Position numbers and translations under genes: made by a program. From contig LNKV01000007.1 in assembly GCA_001465935.1 (NCBI GenBank), forward strand, positions 992,001 through 1,056,000: a stretch of DNA of 64,000 nt, given 5' to 3'. This document shows, in pieces, positions 35,309 through 45,203 of this stretch. This stretch comes from Clarireedia homoeocarpa. Taxonomy: Eukaryota > Ascomycota > Leotiomycetes > Helotiales > Rutstroemiaceae. How positions within the stretch are numbered: position 1 is the first letter of the stretch; every line of letters begins with the position of its first letter. The notes below the pieces were generated by a model, which saw nothing but the letters and a program-made list of their open reading frames with translations, made no database searches and was not told the origin of the DNA.

Positions 35309-36712
35309 TCAAATAATTTCAGAGCAGAGAAAAGAAGATGAAACTACTGACATTGGTTGGATATTACTGTCATGTTCTTTGTAATGACTATTCATCGGAA
35401 ACCGGTCAGAGGATGACTGCATATGCCCGGTGTTCTTCGTTCGAGTGGCAACGGAAAGGAGGTTTCCAGCAGCAGCACGAAGACGAACTACCTGCTCAAA
35501 CCAGTTCTTTGGCTTTGGTGTACCACCCGATGTGTAGTTTGAAGGATTGGCAAGTCTCGCTACCATCTCCGGCTGCATGACGATATCTGGTGTCCTATCA
35601 TCAAAGGATCGTGTTTTGAAGATCTTTTGTATTATCTGCCAGCAGCAGATAAGATTGCCCACCCATATGGCCACCGATGACTCTCGAATATACCAAAGCT
35701 GATAAACGGTCGTAAAGGGACTCTCAAAGTTGTATACCCTAGATGAAGTGTCAGTAAAGAACCTCTAAGCGGTTTAGCTGATTTACTTATTCATAATCGC
35801 TGCAAGAATGGTGAACACGGCCAAAGAGAACACCACCATCAGAATCGCTTTTCGACGAAGGGGCAACCTCGCCATGGAAAACATGCACAAAGGAATAATA
35901 ATCAGACCGATGTCTGAAGATATGTTGAACACCATCTGGACGATTGAGTAATGAGAGTATGTGGCGCATTGCTCATTCTCGACAGGAACAGCCCAGTATT
36001 GGCTAAAAGGCCGGCAGACACCCACATAGTAAACAAGCATAATCGTGACATATCCCACAATAATATAGAACATGAGAAATCTCAGTGCTTTCTGGTACCG
36101 AGGCAACTGTCGACTGGCATGAGTTAGCACATGCAGAGATTGAAAATCCAAGGGTAAACTTGCCAGAGGCGCCACAAGAACAGCCAAATGCAAACCTTGA
36201 CACACCAAGTAGACGCAAGCATACATTGTTCCAGTGGAATGACAATAATCGATCCCAGACGACGGGAGGCGACATCTTCGGGATTGGCCATGATTGCTTC
36301 AAGTTGTTCTGGTGGGAAGAGATTCGTCATGTACCTTGCAGATATGTTTATCAGGACAAGCATAGAAAGATTGAAGCACTATAAATATTAGAAACAAGCG
36401 CGCAACTGAAGAGCTGGAGCTCGAGATGAATAGTTATAATTACCATGGCAATACACATAAGCCAATCTTCCAGATTCATCTTCCCCAAGACCCATACCGC
36501 ATTTACGCTGTAGTTAAATCAACATCAATTGTGCGGGTGTCTCAAAGGTTCTTTTCATCCAGTAGATAAATGAGATGGACGTCGGGTACCAGACAGTGCA
36601 CTTACATGCGTAGAACGAAAAGCACAATTGAGGGGACAACGAAACCAATTGTATTCTGAAGTAGCTCTGAATTCGAAGGAGACACGATCCCTCGGCGTAT
36701 CAAAGGTGCCAT
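35309..36712 (-). CDS. Pth11-type/rhodopsin-domain 7-TM membrane protein
   Basis: Exons 36712-36606, 36507-36444, 36378-36164, 36113-35787 and 35738-35309 encode 380 residues. The protein starts MAPLIRRGIVSPSNSELLQN followed by TM1 (IGFVVPSIVLFVLR). Conserved family blocks are WVLGKMNLEDWLM, FPPEQLEAI, STWCVKVCIWLFLWRL, YVGVCRPFSQYWAVPVENEQC and VFNISSDIGLIIIPLCM. These mark the fungal rhodopsin domain (PF20684-type), shared by Pth11-like putative G-protein-coupled receptors with seven TMs. The soluble C-terminal tail (from about residue 275) is Ser/Thr/Asn-rich. Intron 3 has a GC donor (GCAAGT) with GCTAAC branch; GT alternatives nearby break the frame. The ligand is unknown. The stop at 35309 is the first in the last exon frame; further splicing of the tail cannot be excluded. 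Confidence 0.85.
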
Positions 36713-36788
36713 ATCGAACGCGAGAGTTGTTTGGATGGCTACAGTATGTGACAGAGAATTGTTGATGAAGAACTGGACCCAAAAGAAT

Positions 36789-36832
36789 CACTGTATTTGT
36801 CGCAGAAGAGCACTGTATTTGTCGCAGAAGAG
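36789..36832. repeat. 22-bp perfect tandem duplication
   Basis: Two adjacent copies of a 22-bp unit beginning CACTGTATTTGTCGCAG occur upstream of the Pth11-like gene. Confidence 0.9.
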
Positions 36833-38221
36833 AAGATATAATTGACGAGTCCTCGCTTTTCAAGGGAAAACCATTTGGGATGAAGTCGGACCACTAAGTT
36901 GAGAATTTTAGAAATTTCACCCTCGAATGTGCTACCGCCGCAGTGAATATATGATCTCTTCCTCATTCCCACGAAGGGCACTAGTAGCAACTTTAAATTT
37001 GACACCTCGTTTCTTCATAGAGGCGATTCGCAGAACGAGGAACACCAACATTCAAGAATGGAAGAAACAAGAGAGGAAGTGAATGATTGATACTCTTTAG
37101 GAAAGGTAGGCAACTTCCAAAGAATTTCCAAAACTACAAGATGAGATATGGTCACACAACATTATCCGATCTCGTCTCACCAACTGGTATATATCGAGTA
37201 GCCAGCGCTTGACCCATGGGACATGCAAGCAAGTTCTCTCGGACTCGAGACCTCAAGCTGCAAGCTGCCATTGTGCTTCAGTATTGAGCAACACGCAATC
37301 TTAATAGTGAATATGCAGCCCTACTCCCAAGCCAAATCACCTAACACTTTCTGGATTCTCTGAAAAGTAGGTTATTCATCGCTGACGTTTTCGACGAACT
37401 CCCTTAGGAATCCATGCATCACCAAAGATGCCGAAACATCATCACTTCGACATCGCATACTCGCATATTTTCGATGTTGGTCAATGAACGGGAAATTGCA
37501 TAGTCTCGTAAGGTCGGTATCCATAGATCATACGTTGGAGCTTGACACGGCTGTGGCACATATCAGGGCCAAATCTGCAGAGATGCATCAGCTGTGTAAG
37601 GAAAATATGCAGCCGCCCGCAGCAGATTGGCAACATGATTGATGAAGCGAGCAGAGGCGTTAACATAAAAGGAAGGCAATATTGTCATGGTTTAGGAGAG
37701 AGCGTTCTGCAAGACAAGGGCAGAACAGAAAGCACCAAAACTACATACCTTCACACGGAGCTATATCTCACGAAGCAAACCTCCAACCCGTATAACCACA
37801 GTTAGTGGAGCGCAAAGAAAACCTCCGCTTTAAGAGCGAATGATCTTCAGAGCGATGCAGTCCTGAGGAGATCGCAAAGCTTGTCCCCTTGCTTGCACTA
37901 CATGACAATGATACGGGAGCGCAAAGGTGGGTCGCCGACCAAACCAATGGGATACCGATGGTCGAAAGCAATTTCTGACTTACACCTGCACTTGTTTAAC
38001 ATCTTCTATGTTATAAGATAGCCAGACATTGGACTTTGAGATACTTGAATTGATGGTATGTGGTGTCAGATATTTCACCGGATTGTTTGACTCTCACAGA
38101 AATATTCGGACGACGTTTTAGGAGTGATTATCGGACCTTTTCTAGCAAATGCAAAACTCCTCCGCTATGCCTAACCTATCCATTGGCAAGTATGCTAGTG
38201 CTCACCCATCTCCAGTGTATT
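36833..38221. other. Intergenic region
   Basis: No frame has motifs or splice context. Overlapping small frames at 37481-37971 on both strands look like shadows. Confidence 0.35.
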
Positions 38222-38830
38222 TCAGGCCACCGGCGTAATATATGACCTCAATGCTTTTTCTGCATCTCCGTCGTATGCCCTTAGTAAATCCGTCGCTTTG
38301 ATCTTCGTCAATTCGAGCTCATCGATCTGTGAATGAAATTACCTCTGTCAGTATATGCTATACATGATCATGCTAGAGCTTTTGTGTATAGACCTAATTA
38401 ATAGTAGAAAAAAGAGTAGAGTAGTCAGGGCTTTGGATATGAAACAGCGAATGCACAGATCCAAAGGAACGAAGACCAAACATCGCAAGAATGTAGAAGT
38501 AAGAGTATAACCTACCAACAAAGTCACATCTGCTGGATCAACCTTAATAATCTTTTTCACCACTTTCTTGTCGTCTCCTTTCTTAGCCACCGCTCCGTTC
38601 GCGGTACTCGTGCCTGCCAATCGGTTCATGGCCTGCCGGACGGCTTCCTGGTCGACATCTTTTGTAGAGGTAGAATCATCATCGCGGGGAGCATCAAGAG
38701 AGGAAAGAGCTGCTGCTGCTTTACGATCCTCTGCAGATTTCGCAGCTTGTGGGATTTCATCATCGACGTCACCGGTAGTTGCACCTTCAACTATCGTAGG
38801 TGGTTGTGCCTCAGCCATTTCGTGTTCCAA
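38222..38830 (-). CDS. HYPK-like NatA-associated protein with UBA-type domain
   Basis: Exon 1 38830-38516 and exon 2 38326-38222 joined across a 189-bp intron encode 139 residues (135 if the second ATG at 38818, MAEAQPPTIVEGA, is used, which I prefer). The N-terminus is disordered and acidic. The C-terminus reads IIKVDPADVTLL joined to IDELELTKIKATDLLRAYDG and EKALRSYITPVA, the UBA-like helical domain of the HYPK family. HYPK binds and regulates the ribosome-associated N-terminal acetyltransferase NatA. Length is right for the fungal protein. The gene is divergent from DAHP synthase with only about 300 bp between starts. Confidence 0.83.
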
Positions 38831-39125
38831 CCAGCTTAACCCAGGGAGTCAAATGTTGGCGCACAAACAGAGATCGGTTGTCTTTCGAAGCCAAGCAGAG
38901 TCGTTGGATTAGAAGTTCAACTCCACATTCATAGGGCTGACAGGCCTGAGTCGGTTACCGTAGCCAGAACAGGCCTAGAAAGCTAGAGACATCCAACTTA
39001 ACGTAAATTTTGGGATTGTATGAGCAACATAAGTGTAATATTCAATTGGAGTTCACTTTGACGCACTTCATCATTGCCCTACAGCCTCGCTCTTACTTCG
39101 AGAGTGCGAGTATAATTTACACAAG

Positions 39126-40673
39126 ATGGCACCTTCCACGTCGAGGGCAGAGACAGGAAACAGCGACACTCCTAAAACTGACGGGTCTGCACAGCCCCAC
39201 CAGATTGAGTCATGGTCACCAAGCTCCTGGACTACAAAACCGATTAAGCAAGACGCAGTTTATGACGATCGCAAGGCCGTTGAGAAGTCTCTCTTGAAGC
39301 TTCAACGTCTTCCGCCCATCGTGACGCCGACTGAAATCATCAAGCTTAAGGCAAGTTTACGAGATGTCGCGTTGGGAAAGGCTTTCCTTCTACAAGGAGG
39401 TGACTGCGCAGAGCTTTTCGACTACTGCGAAGAAAATGCTATCGAATCAAAAATCAAGCTTCTACTTCAGATGAGTTTGGTACTTATTTGGGGCGCTAAC
39501 AAGCCAGTTGTTAGAATTGCAAGAATGGCAGGACAGTATGCAAAGCCTAGATCTAGTCCCACGGAAATGGTAGATGGGAAAGAGACCCCATCCTTCAGAG
39601 GCGATATTTTGAATGGTTATGATCTTGATGAGAGAAATTTAGATCCGCAGAGACTTGTTGGGTGAGCACCATTTAATGAAGTGCCTCAACTCGAACCTTC
39701 TTGGCTAATTCGAAGCAGTGCATACTTCCATTCCGCAAGCACACTAAATTTCATTCGAGCATCTTTGTCTTCTGGCATCGCAGATCTTCATAAGCCAATG
39801 GACTGGGGCTTAGGACATGTTAGGGATCCAGAACTACAAGATAAATACTCAAGTATCGTGGCATCGATAACGGAGAGTCTCCGTTTCATGCATACTGTGG
39901 GTGCCGATACATCTGGCGGACTGCAAACCGTAGACCTCTACACAAGTCATGAGGGGCTTCTCCTTGAATATGAACAAAGTCTTACAAGGCGGCTCAAAAA
40001 CCCTGCCTACGATGGTCGCTCACAATCTACAATCTCTGGTGAAACGGGCGAAGTTAATGGTGATGGTAAAGCCTATTTCAACACTTCCGCCCATTTCCTC
40101 TGGATAGGCGACAGAACGAGGCAAGTAGATGGAGCGCATATTGAATACTTCCGTGGCATCGAGAATCCTGTTGGTGTCAAGATTGGTCCTACAACATCTT
40201 GCTCGGATCTCTTGGCACTGCTGCGCACGCTGAATCCAACTGTGGAAGTTGGAAAAATAACTCTAATCACCCGTTACGGTGCCTCCAAAGTTCGCACACT
40301 TTTGCCGCAGCATATCCGAACCGTGGAAGAAAGTGAGTACGCTCGTAGTGTCGTGTGGCAGTGCGATCCAATGCACGGAAACACCAGGTCAACATCTACC
40401 GGGATAAAGACCAGGCAGTTTGCGGATATCTTTTCCGAGCTACAAGAGACGTTGGCTGTTCACCAAGAGGAGGGTAGCTATCTCGGAGGAGTTCATCTCG
40501 AACTGACTGGCGACGCAGTGACAGAGTGTACAGGTGGTAGTGAAGGGTTGGCTGAAGAGGATTTGTCGCTCAACTACACCAGCTTCTGCGATCCGAGGCT
40601 GAACGAAAAACAGGCTCTTGAGATGGCTTTTCTCATCGCGGGCCATTATCGTGGTGAGAAAAACAAGATATAG
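39126..40673 (+). CDS. Phospho-2-dehydro-3-deoxyheptonate aldolase, class II (DAHP synthase)
   Basis: Exon 1 39126-39661 and exon 2 39719-40673 with a 57-bp GTGAGC-CAG intron encode 496 residues. The enzyme condenses erythrose-4-phosphate and PEP in the first step of the shikimate pathway. It is the plant-type class II form: the N-terminal SWSPSSWTTKPIKQDAVYDD motif, GKAFLLQGGDCAELFDYC with the metal-binding Cys, the VVRIARMAGQYAKPRS block, LNFIRASLSSGIADLHKP, HFLWIGDRTRQVDGAHIEY and WQCDPMHGNT are all present. HLELTGDAVTECTGG and the C-terminal FCDPRLNEKQALEMAFLIA complete the fold. No presequence is evident, so it is probably cytosolic. It shares a short promoter region with the HYPK gene. 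Confidence 0.95.
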
Positions 40674-40812
40674 TCTGAATGAACACTTTGTAGTTCTAAT
40701 CGTGGATTGTGTCGAAATTGTCTCTGTGAATTTTTTATATAAAGTTGTAAATTCTAAGGATATTCAGAGTCTTTTATTAGCCGTCTCGTTATAAAATAAG
40801 TGATTGGTAGCT

Positions 40813-40861
40813 CAGTTTGATTAATAGTAAGGATAAGCAGTTTGATTAGTAGTAGGATAAG
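40813..40861. repeat. Two ~24-bp direct repeats
   Basis: The unit beginning CAGTTTGATTARTAGTA and ending GGATAAG is present twice in tandem, differing by one substitution and one single-base indel. Confidence 0.75.
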
Positions 40862-40869
40862 CTCTTCTA

Positions 40870-41101
40870 ACTCTAGTGATCATACATCTATAAGCGAATT
40901 CCTTTCTTCTGGTGTCATCTCTGCCAAGATAGTGTTAATCTCCGTGACCCCCAATCTTCCATCTATCTCGCGAGCTTGTATCTCTTTATTGATCTTCGCA
41001 TCATATCTCGCCTTCTTCAGTTGTTCCTCTAACCCCGCTATCTTCTCGCTATCTTGCCCAACCCTAAACTGTGACGAGACTGCCGATTTAGGACACTGAA
41101 T
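40870..41101 (-). pseudogene. Orphan coding fragment with coiled-coil, RanBP2-finger locus
   Basis: On the minus strand an open frame without ATG encodes QCPKSAVSSQFRVGQDSEKI, then GLEEQLKKARYDAKINKEIQ and EINTILAEMTPEERNSLIDV before a stop. The composition is clearly protein-like: a charged coiled coil and an MTPEER helix start. The QCP start echoes the TPQCPP that ends the neighbouring zinc finger. I see no start codon or upstream splice partner, so I treat it as a 3' remnant of a related gene, or a last exon whose partner I cannot find. Confidence 0.4.
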
Positions 41102-41261
41102 GACCTTAGAATATTGAACTGAAGACTAAAGCTATGTAAGAAGAGGGACCTTATATAGACCAAATGATCCAGGGCATGACTTAGTGATACGGCATGCATG
41201 CTGGCTAATGCCCTGGCTACATATACGGCTTATGCGTGTACGAATCATATGGGTGCAGTCG

Positions 41262-42240
41262 TTACATAAACTCCATTAACCTCCTTGCCTTGAGTCTATT
41301 CGGATCCGCCACAAGCAATGATCTTTTACTAGCAAACAGAGTGTCATTACTCATCGCAGTGAGCAGCTTTTTGTCCTGATTTTTCTTCTTGTATATCGAT
41401 TTCGTAATCTTGTTCTGATTTGGAGGATATGAGGATAGTGTGAAGATAGTCGAAGTCGGGGTAGTAGAGGGCTGAGGAGCTTGAATCGGAGTAGCAGAAG
41501 TTTGAAAACCGGTTGAAGAGGATAGTAGGAAGATCGGTGGACACTGTGGAGTATTGCACTTCATGCAGATACTACGGTTCCTGTAATTGTACCAACCTTA
41601 AACGATATTAGTATATCATCTATCTCTCAGAATGTTAGATAAGTGAGACTTACTACATGTTGGACAGTTCCATCCGCCTTCAGAGGGGCGTTGTGGGTTG
41701 GGGGTGGGGGGAGGGGCTTGGTAATGATATTGCTGATGTTGTGGGTTGGGGGCGGAGGGGGCTTGGTAATTATATTGCTGCACTTCATGCAGATACTGCG
41801 TTTCGGGAAATTGTACCAACCTTAAACGATATTAGTATATCATCTATCTCTCAGAATGTTAGATAAGTGAGACTTACTACATGTTGGACAGTTCCATCCG
41901 TCTTCTTGTCATCGTCGTCGGGACAGCTGTAGCCACAGGCTCCACTGACGGGGTAGTCGGAGCTGAGGTGCCCTGAGGGGTTGTTATATCCCTCATTTCC
42001 GTAATTGCTACTTGCATTGTCTCTTGGGATTGCAAGAGTCGTTCGTTCATCGCTTGCTAGTTCTGCAGAGGCGTCTGTTAGTTCAGCATATATGTCTGGA
42101 ACCAAGCTGGTACGTCTTACGCTGTTGGTGCGCTCGTTGAGCCATCGACATTCATGTCTTCGGCCATCTTCTTTAGGATATACTGGGTCTTCCAGGAGTA
42201 TCCGTCCTTAAGTATGCCTTGGGTCTTCCAAGGGCCAATA
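41262..42240 (-). pseudogene. RanBP2-type zinc finger gene with partially duplicated exon, probably damaged
   Basis: On the minus strand GGWNCPTC (41672-41655) is split by an intron (GTAAGTCTC to TTTAAG) from SWYNYRNRSICMKC. Together they match the RanBP2 finger W-x-C-x2-C-x3-N-x6-C-x2-C exactly. The frame then runs through a Ser/Thr/Pro-rich tail to a stop at 41262. A second copy of GWNCPTC (41896-41879), with a near-identical intron, lies 224 bp upstream and leads to WYNFPKRSICMKC. Because 224 is not a multiple of three, using both copies shifts the frame. Further upstream are coding-like pieces (GPWKTQGILKDGYSWKTQYI around 42130-42240, MNERLLQSQETMQVAITEM around 41975-42045) that do not join in phase by any splice I could find. 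The family often binds ubiquitin or RNA. I judge the locus decayed or recently rearranged; skipping the middle exon would still give one intact finger. Confidence 0.5.
41557..41904. repeat. Tandem duplication of ~124 bp (224-bp spacing) inside the zinc finger locus
   Basis: Units 41557-41680 and 41781-41904 share the intron core (TTAAACGATATTAGTATATC) and the Cys-pair exon end almost without difference, with divergence mainly in the first 30 bases. Between them the exon contains a second tandem repeat of about 45-48 bp encoding Gln/Tyr/Pro-rich text (YNYQAPSAPNPQH, YHYQAPPPTPNPQ). Confidence 0.9.
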
Positions 42241-42962
42241 TCAACTTCTAACTAGTACAGTCAGTTAAGAGTATAAAGATAGAATCGTAATGTGAAGTCT
42301 AAGTTCAAGAAGCTTGGAAACAAAGAGTCAAGTTAAACTATGAACGATTCTATGGTTTCCACCCATCACAATGATATTATGATTTCAGAAAGCTCTTCTC
42401 ATGCTGCATGCGTCGTCACGCAGTCGCAGTGCAGTATTAATACTTGTGATTAGACGATAGAATGGATTGATTGACTAGGAGAATGGTATATTTCAAGTAC
42501 CCAATAAGCATCTTTTGTGTCCGCAATAATATGGCCCTGATGCTTCACCAGTAGATGGCGCGGAGTCTTTTCTAAGAGAAGAGGGCGAGGAAAGTTTTGG
42601 ACGTTAAGTTTTGGTTTTGGGGGCATTTTTTGGTGATATCCGGATACGACAATAAAGGAAAATACAGATGGCAGTATTATCAAGAGATTTATCCAAAATC
42701 TAAACGGCATGAATGAATCACGTACTGAGGGCACAGGAAATCCATATATCATCTGCTATACATACACTTGTCGGCGCCCGTAGTACGCTAGCCCCACATT
42801 CGATCACAAGCTTGTCGGAAACTCACTTTGAGTATCCGCTACAGACCGAAACTAAAGAACCAGCAGTCCTCCTACCAATCGTCATTTCACTATACTTTAA
42901 AAATATCAGAATTAAGACCACACATCCTCACCTCTGATCCGCTTCCAAATCTTTGAAGCACC
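42241..42962. other. Intergenic region
   Basis: The stretch is the upstream region of the Did2 gene and the uncertain 5' end of the zinc finger locus. The frame at 42450-42752 has no motif. No gene called. Confidence 0.35.
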
Positions 42963-43745
42963 ATGTCAGGACTCGAGAAAGCGCTCTTCAATTTGAAGGT
43001 ACGTCATCCGGCTGATCACCACCCAAGAAGACAGTCCGTGGTCCCAGGCTGAGGCTTTGCACAGTTCACAGCAAAGCAACTTAATCGTCAAGCAAACAAA
43101 GCTGCGAAAGATGAGAAAACAGAGAAGGCCAGGCTCGAAAAGGTATGGCAGTTCCCGCCCGCTGACTCGCAAGACCCTCGTCTCTAACATGTATTTTCGC
43201 AGGCTATGAAGGAGGGGCATCCAGATATCGCGAAGATCTACGCTCAGAATACGATCCGCAAACAAAACGAGAAATTAAATTTACTGCGCCTAGCAAGTCG
43301 CATTGATGCTGTGGCTAGTAGAGTGCAAACCGCTGTGACGATGAGGCAGGTTACGGGCAGTATGACAAATGTTGTCAAGGGAATGGACCAAGCCATGAAA
43401 GCTATGGACTTAGAGAAGGCTCGTTTATCCTTTCATCAAACGACTCTGGGGAGAACTGACTGAGTCTGATTTAATCAGATATCCGCAGTAATGGATCGAT
43501 TCGAGACACAGTTCGAAGACCTAGATGTCGCGACAGGCTATTACGAAAACGCGACAGCATCCGCAACCGCAGTCGCTACTCCACAAGAAGACGTAGACAG
43601 GTTGATGAGCCAAGTCGCGGATGACGCTGGTATTGAGTTGAAGCAGTCAATGGAGACTCCGGAGACGGCGACACCTGTGAAGTTGGGTCCAACGGAAGTA
43701 GAGGAAGATGGGCTAGGAGAGAGACTGCGGGCTCTGAGGGCGTAA
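42963..43745 (+). CDS. DID2: ESCRT-III-associated protein Did2/Vps46 (CHMP1 family)
   Basis: Exons 42963-42998, 43065-43142, 43203-43418 and 43479-43745 encode 198 residues, the normal length of Did2. The protein starts MSGLEKALFNLKFTAKQLNR, continues ANKAAKDEKTEKARLEKAMK and IYAQNTIRKQNEKLNLLRLA (the basic ESCRT-III helical core), then VTGSMTNVVKGMDQAMKAMD, and MDRFETQFEDLDV. The C-terminal LGERLRALR is a MIM1 helix that binds the MIT domain of Vps4. Did2 recruits and activates Vps4 to disassemble ESCRT-III on endosomes. The third intron (43419-43478, 60 bp) must start with GC (GCTCGT) to join MDLEK to ISAVMDRFE; no GT in the right phase is available. Confidence 0.93.
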
Positions 43746-45203
43746 AGAAGAGATCTCCTTCTTCCATGTATATGATAGATCATGTCTTGCGATGGAAAAA
43801 CAACTTCTTGGAGGTTACAATGGTGAGGACGAAGCTTTATCTGGGCGTTGTGTGGATAGGAGAAGACTTGGGAAAGAAGCACGGCGCAACTAGGTATCAG
43901 TTTATGGCTGGGACTTGCTACTTTTTTTTTAAAGCAAATGTTTTTTTTATTTTTTACATCCAACTCGCAGCTACACATACGGTTTGTGGTGAAAGTCCTC
44001 GGTTTTACATGATCATTATTTCTTCCTCTCCTGACTCCTACCCTTGAGACTGACATTATCCAAGTGAAAACATGCCGATTGCCCCAAAGCTGTTCTCTAC
44101 GACCTCTGCGCTGCATATGCTACTCAACACGGCAGAAATTCACTACCATTCTACCTTGATCTGGCTCTTTAAGATTGACTGCTTCCGCAACCACAAGCCC
44201 CGTATAAACCCTCAAACACCGAATATGTCTATATGAGACAACGTATTTTTCTCAAGTCATGGAGTCCTCGTTGGCAGATCTTAGGTTCTGTTCTCCCTAG
44301 ATCTGTGCGGATCATATTCTTAATTTTTTCAGTGATACCAGCTAGTAAGTTCAATGTTCTGACTTAGAAGAGCTATTGTTTGTAGCAAAATCTCATACTT
44401 GTTTGACTTATACAAATGCTAATGTTTGAGGCGATTCAACTATGCGAATGCGGTGATTTCAAGTTAGATATCATGTTTATGATCGACAACCGAAGAAGTC
44501 TTCTCTGCGTTAGTTCTATCAAGGCTTTAGTTGTGAAGAAGCTTGGGGAGAAGTGAAGGAGTTACAAGACCCTTATGCGAGTAATCTCTGCAAGCGTTGC
44601 AACGGTCCTCCTCTATTTCAACCACTTGCCAACCTGACCTCTCTGGTGCACACATACCAAGCCGATGACAACACACAAATAATTACTAGACAAGAAAGAC
44701 ATAAGAGTGCCTCAGATTCTCCGGGGAAGTAGCTTAACACAGCAATCGGCTACAACATATCAAACAAGTAAGTAGAGACAAGATAGGAGAATATGAAGAA
44801 AGTAAAGTTCGATGCCAAGGTGTCAAACCCGGATCAACGAATGACAATGGAAAATTGTTAAAGCCGGAGCTACCTGGTGGTAGCATGACAGGATTGGTAG
44901 TGGGTTGGCTGGATCTGGCATCGTTGATACTATCCTACTTATTCGATACGTTTGATACTAGAAAAATCACTAAGTTGCTGAATATAATGTGATAGAGGGG
45001 TGTGTGTGGAGCAACTCAATTTAGCTCTCCTCGGCTCTTTGATTCTGGGGCCCCGCAATTACGACGGCCCAGACGGCTTCCATCGGCCCTTTCAGATTCA
45101 TAAACCTCTCTGCAAATGCTACAATTTCAAAGTTGCCTTTTTTCTTCGATCACATACATCTACAGGTTCAGGAGCAGCCACCCCTGGATTGATGTAATTT
45201 CAA
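43746..45203. other. Intergenic region
   Basis: The interval is the 3' flank of Did2 and the upstream region of MCC-alpha. T/A runs near 43920-43960 may be part of a terminator. No gene is seen. Confidence 0.4.

Noticed and set aside
43541..44116. Minus-strand 191-codon frame overlapping Did2
   Set aside because: It covers the Did2 last exon in antisense and its 3' flank, and shows no conserved text.
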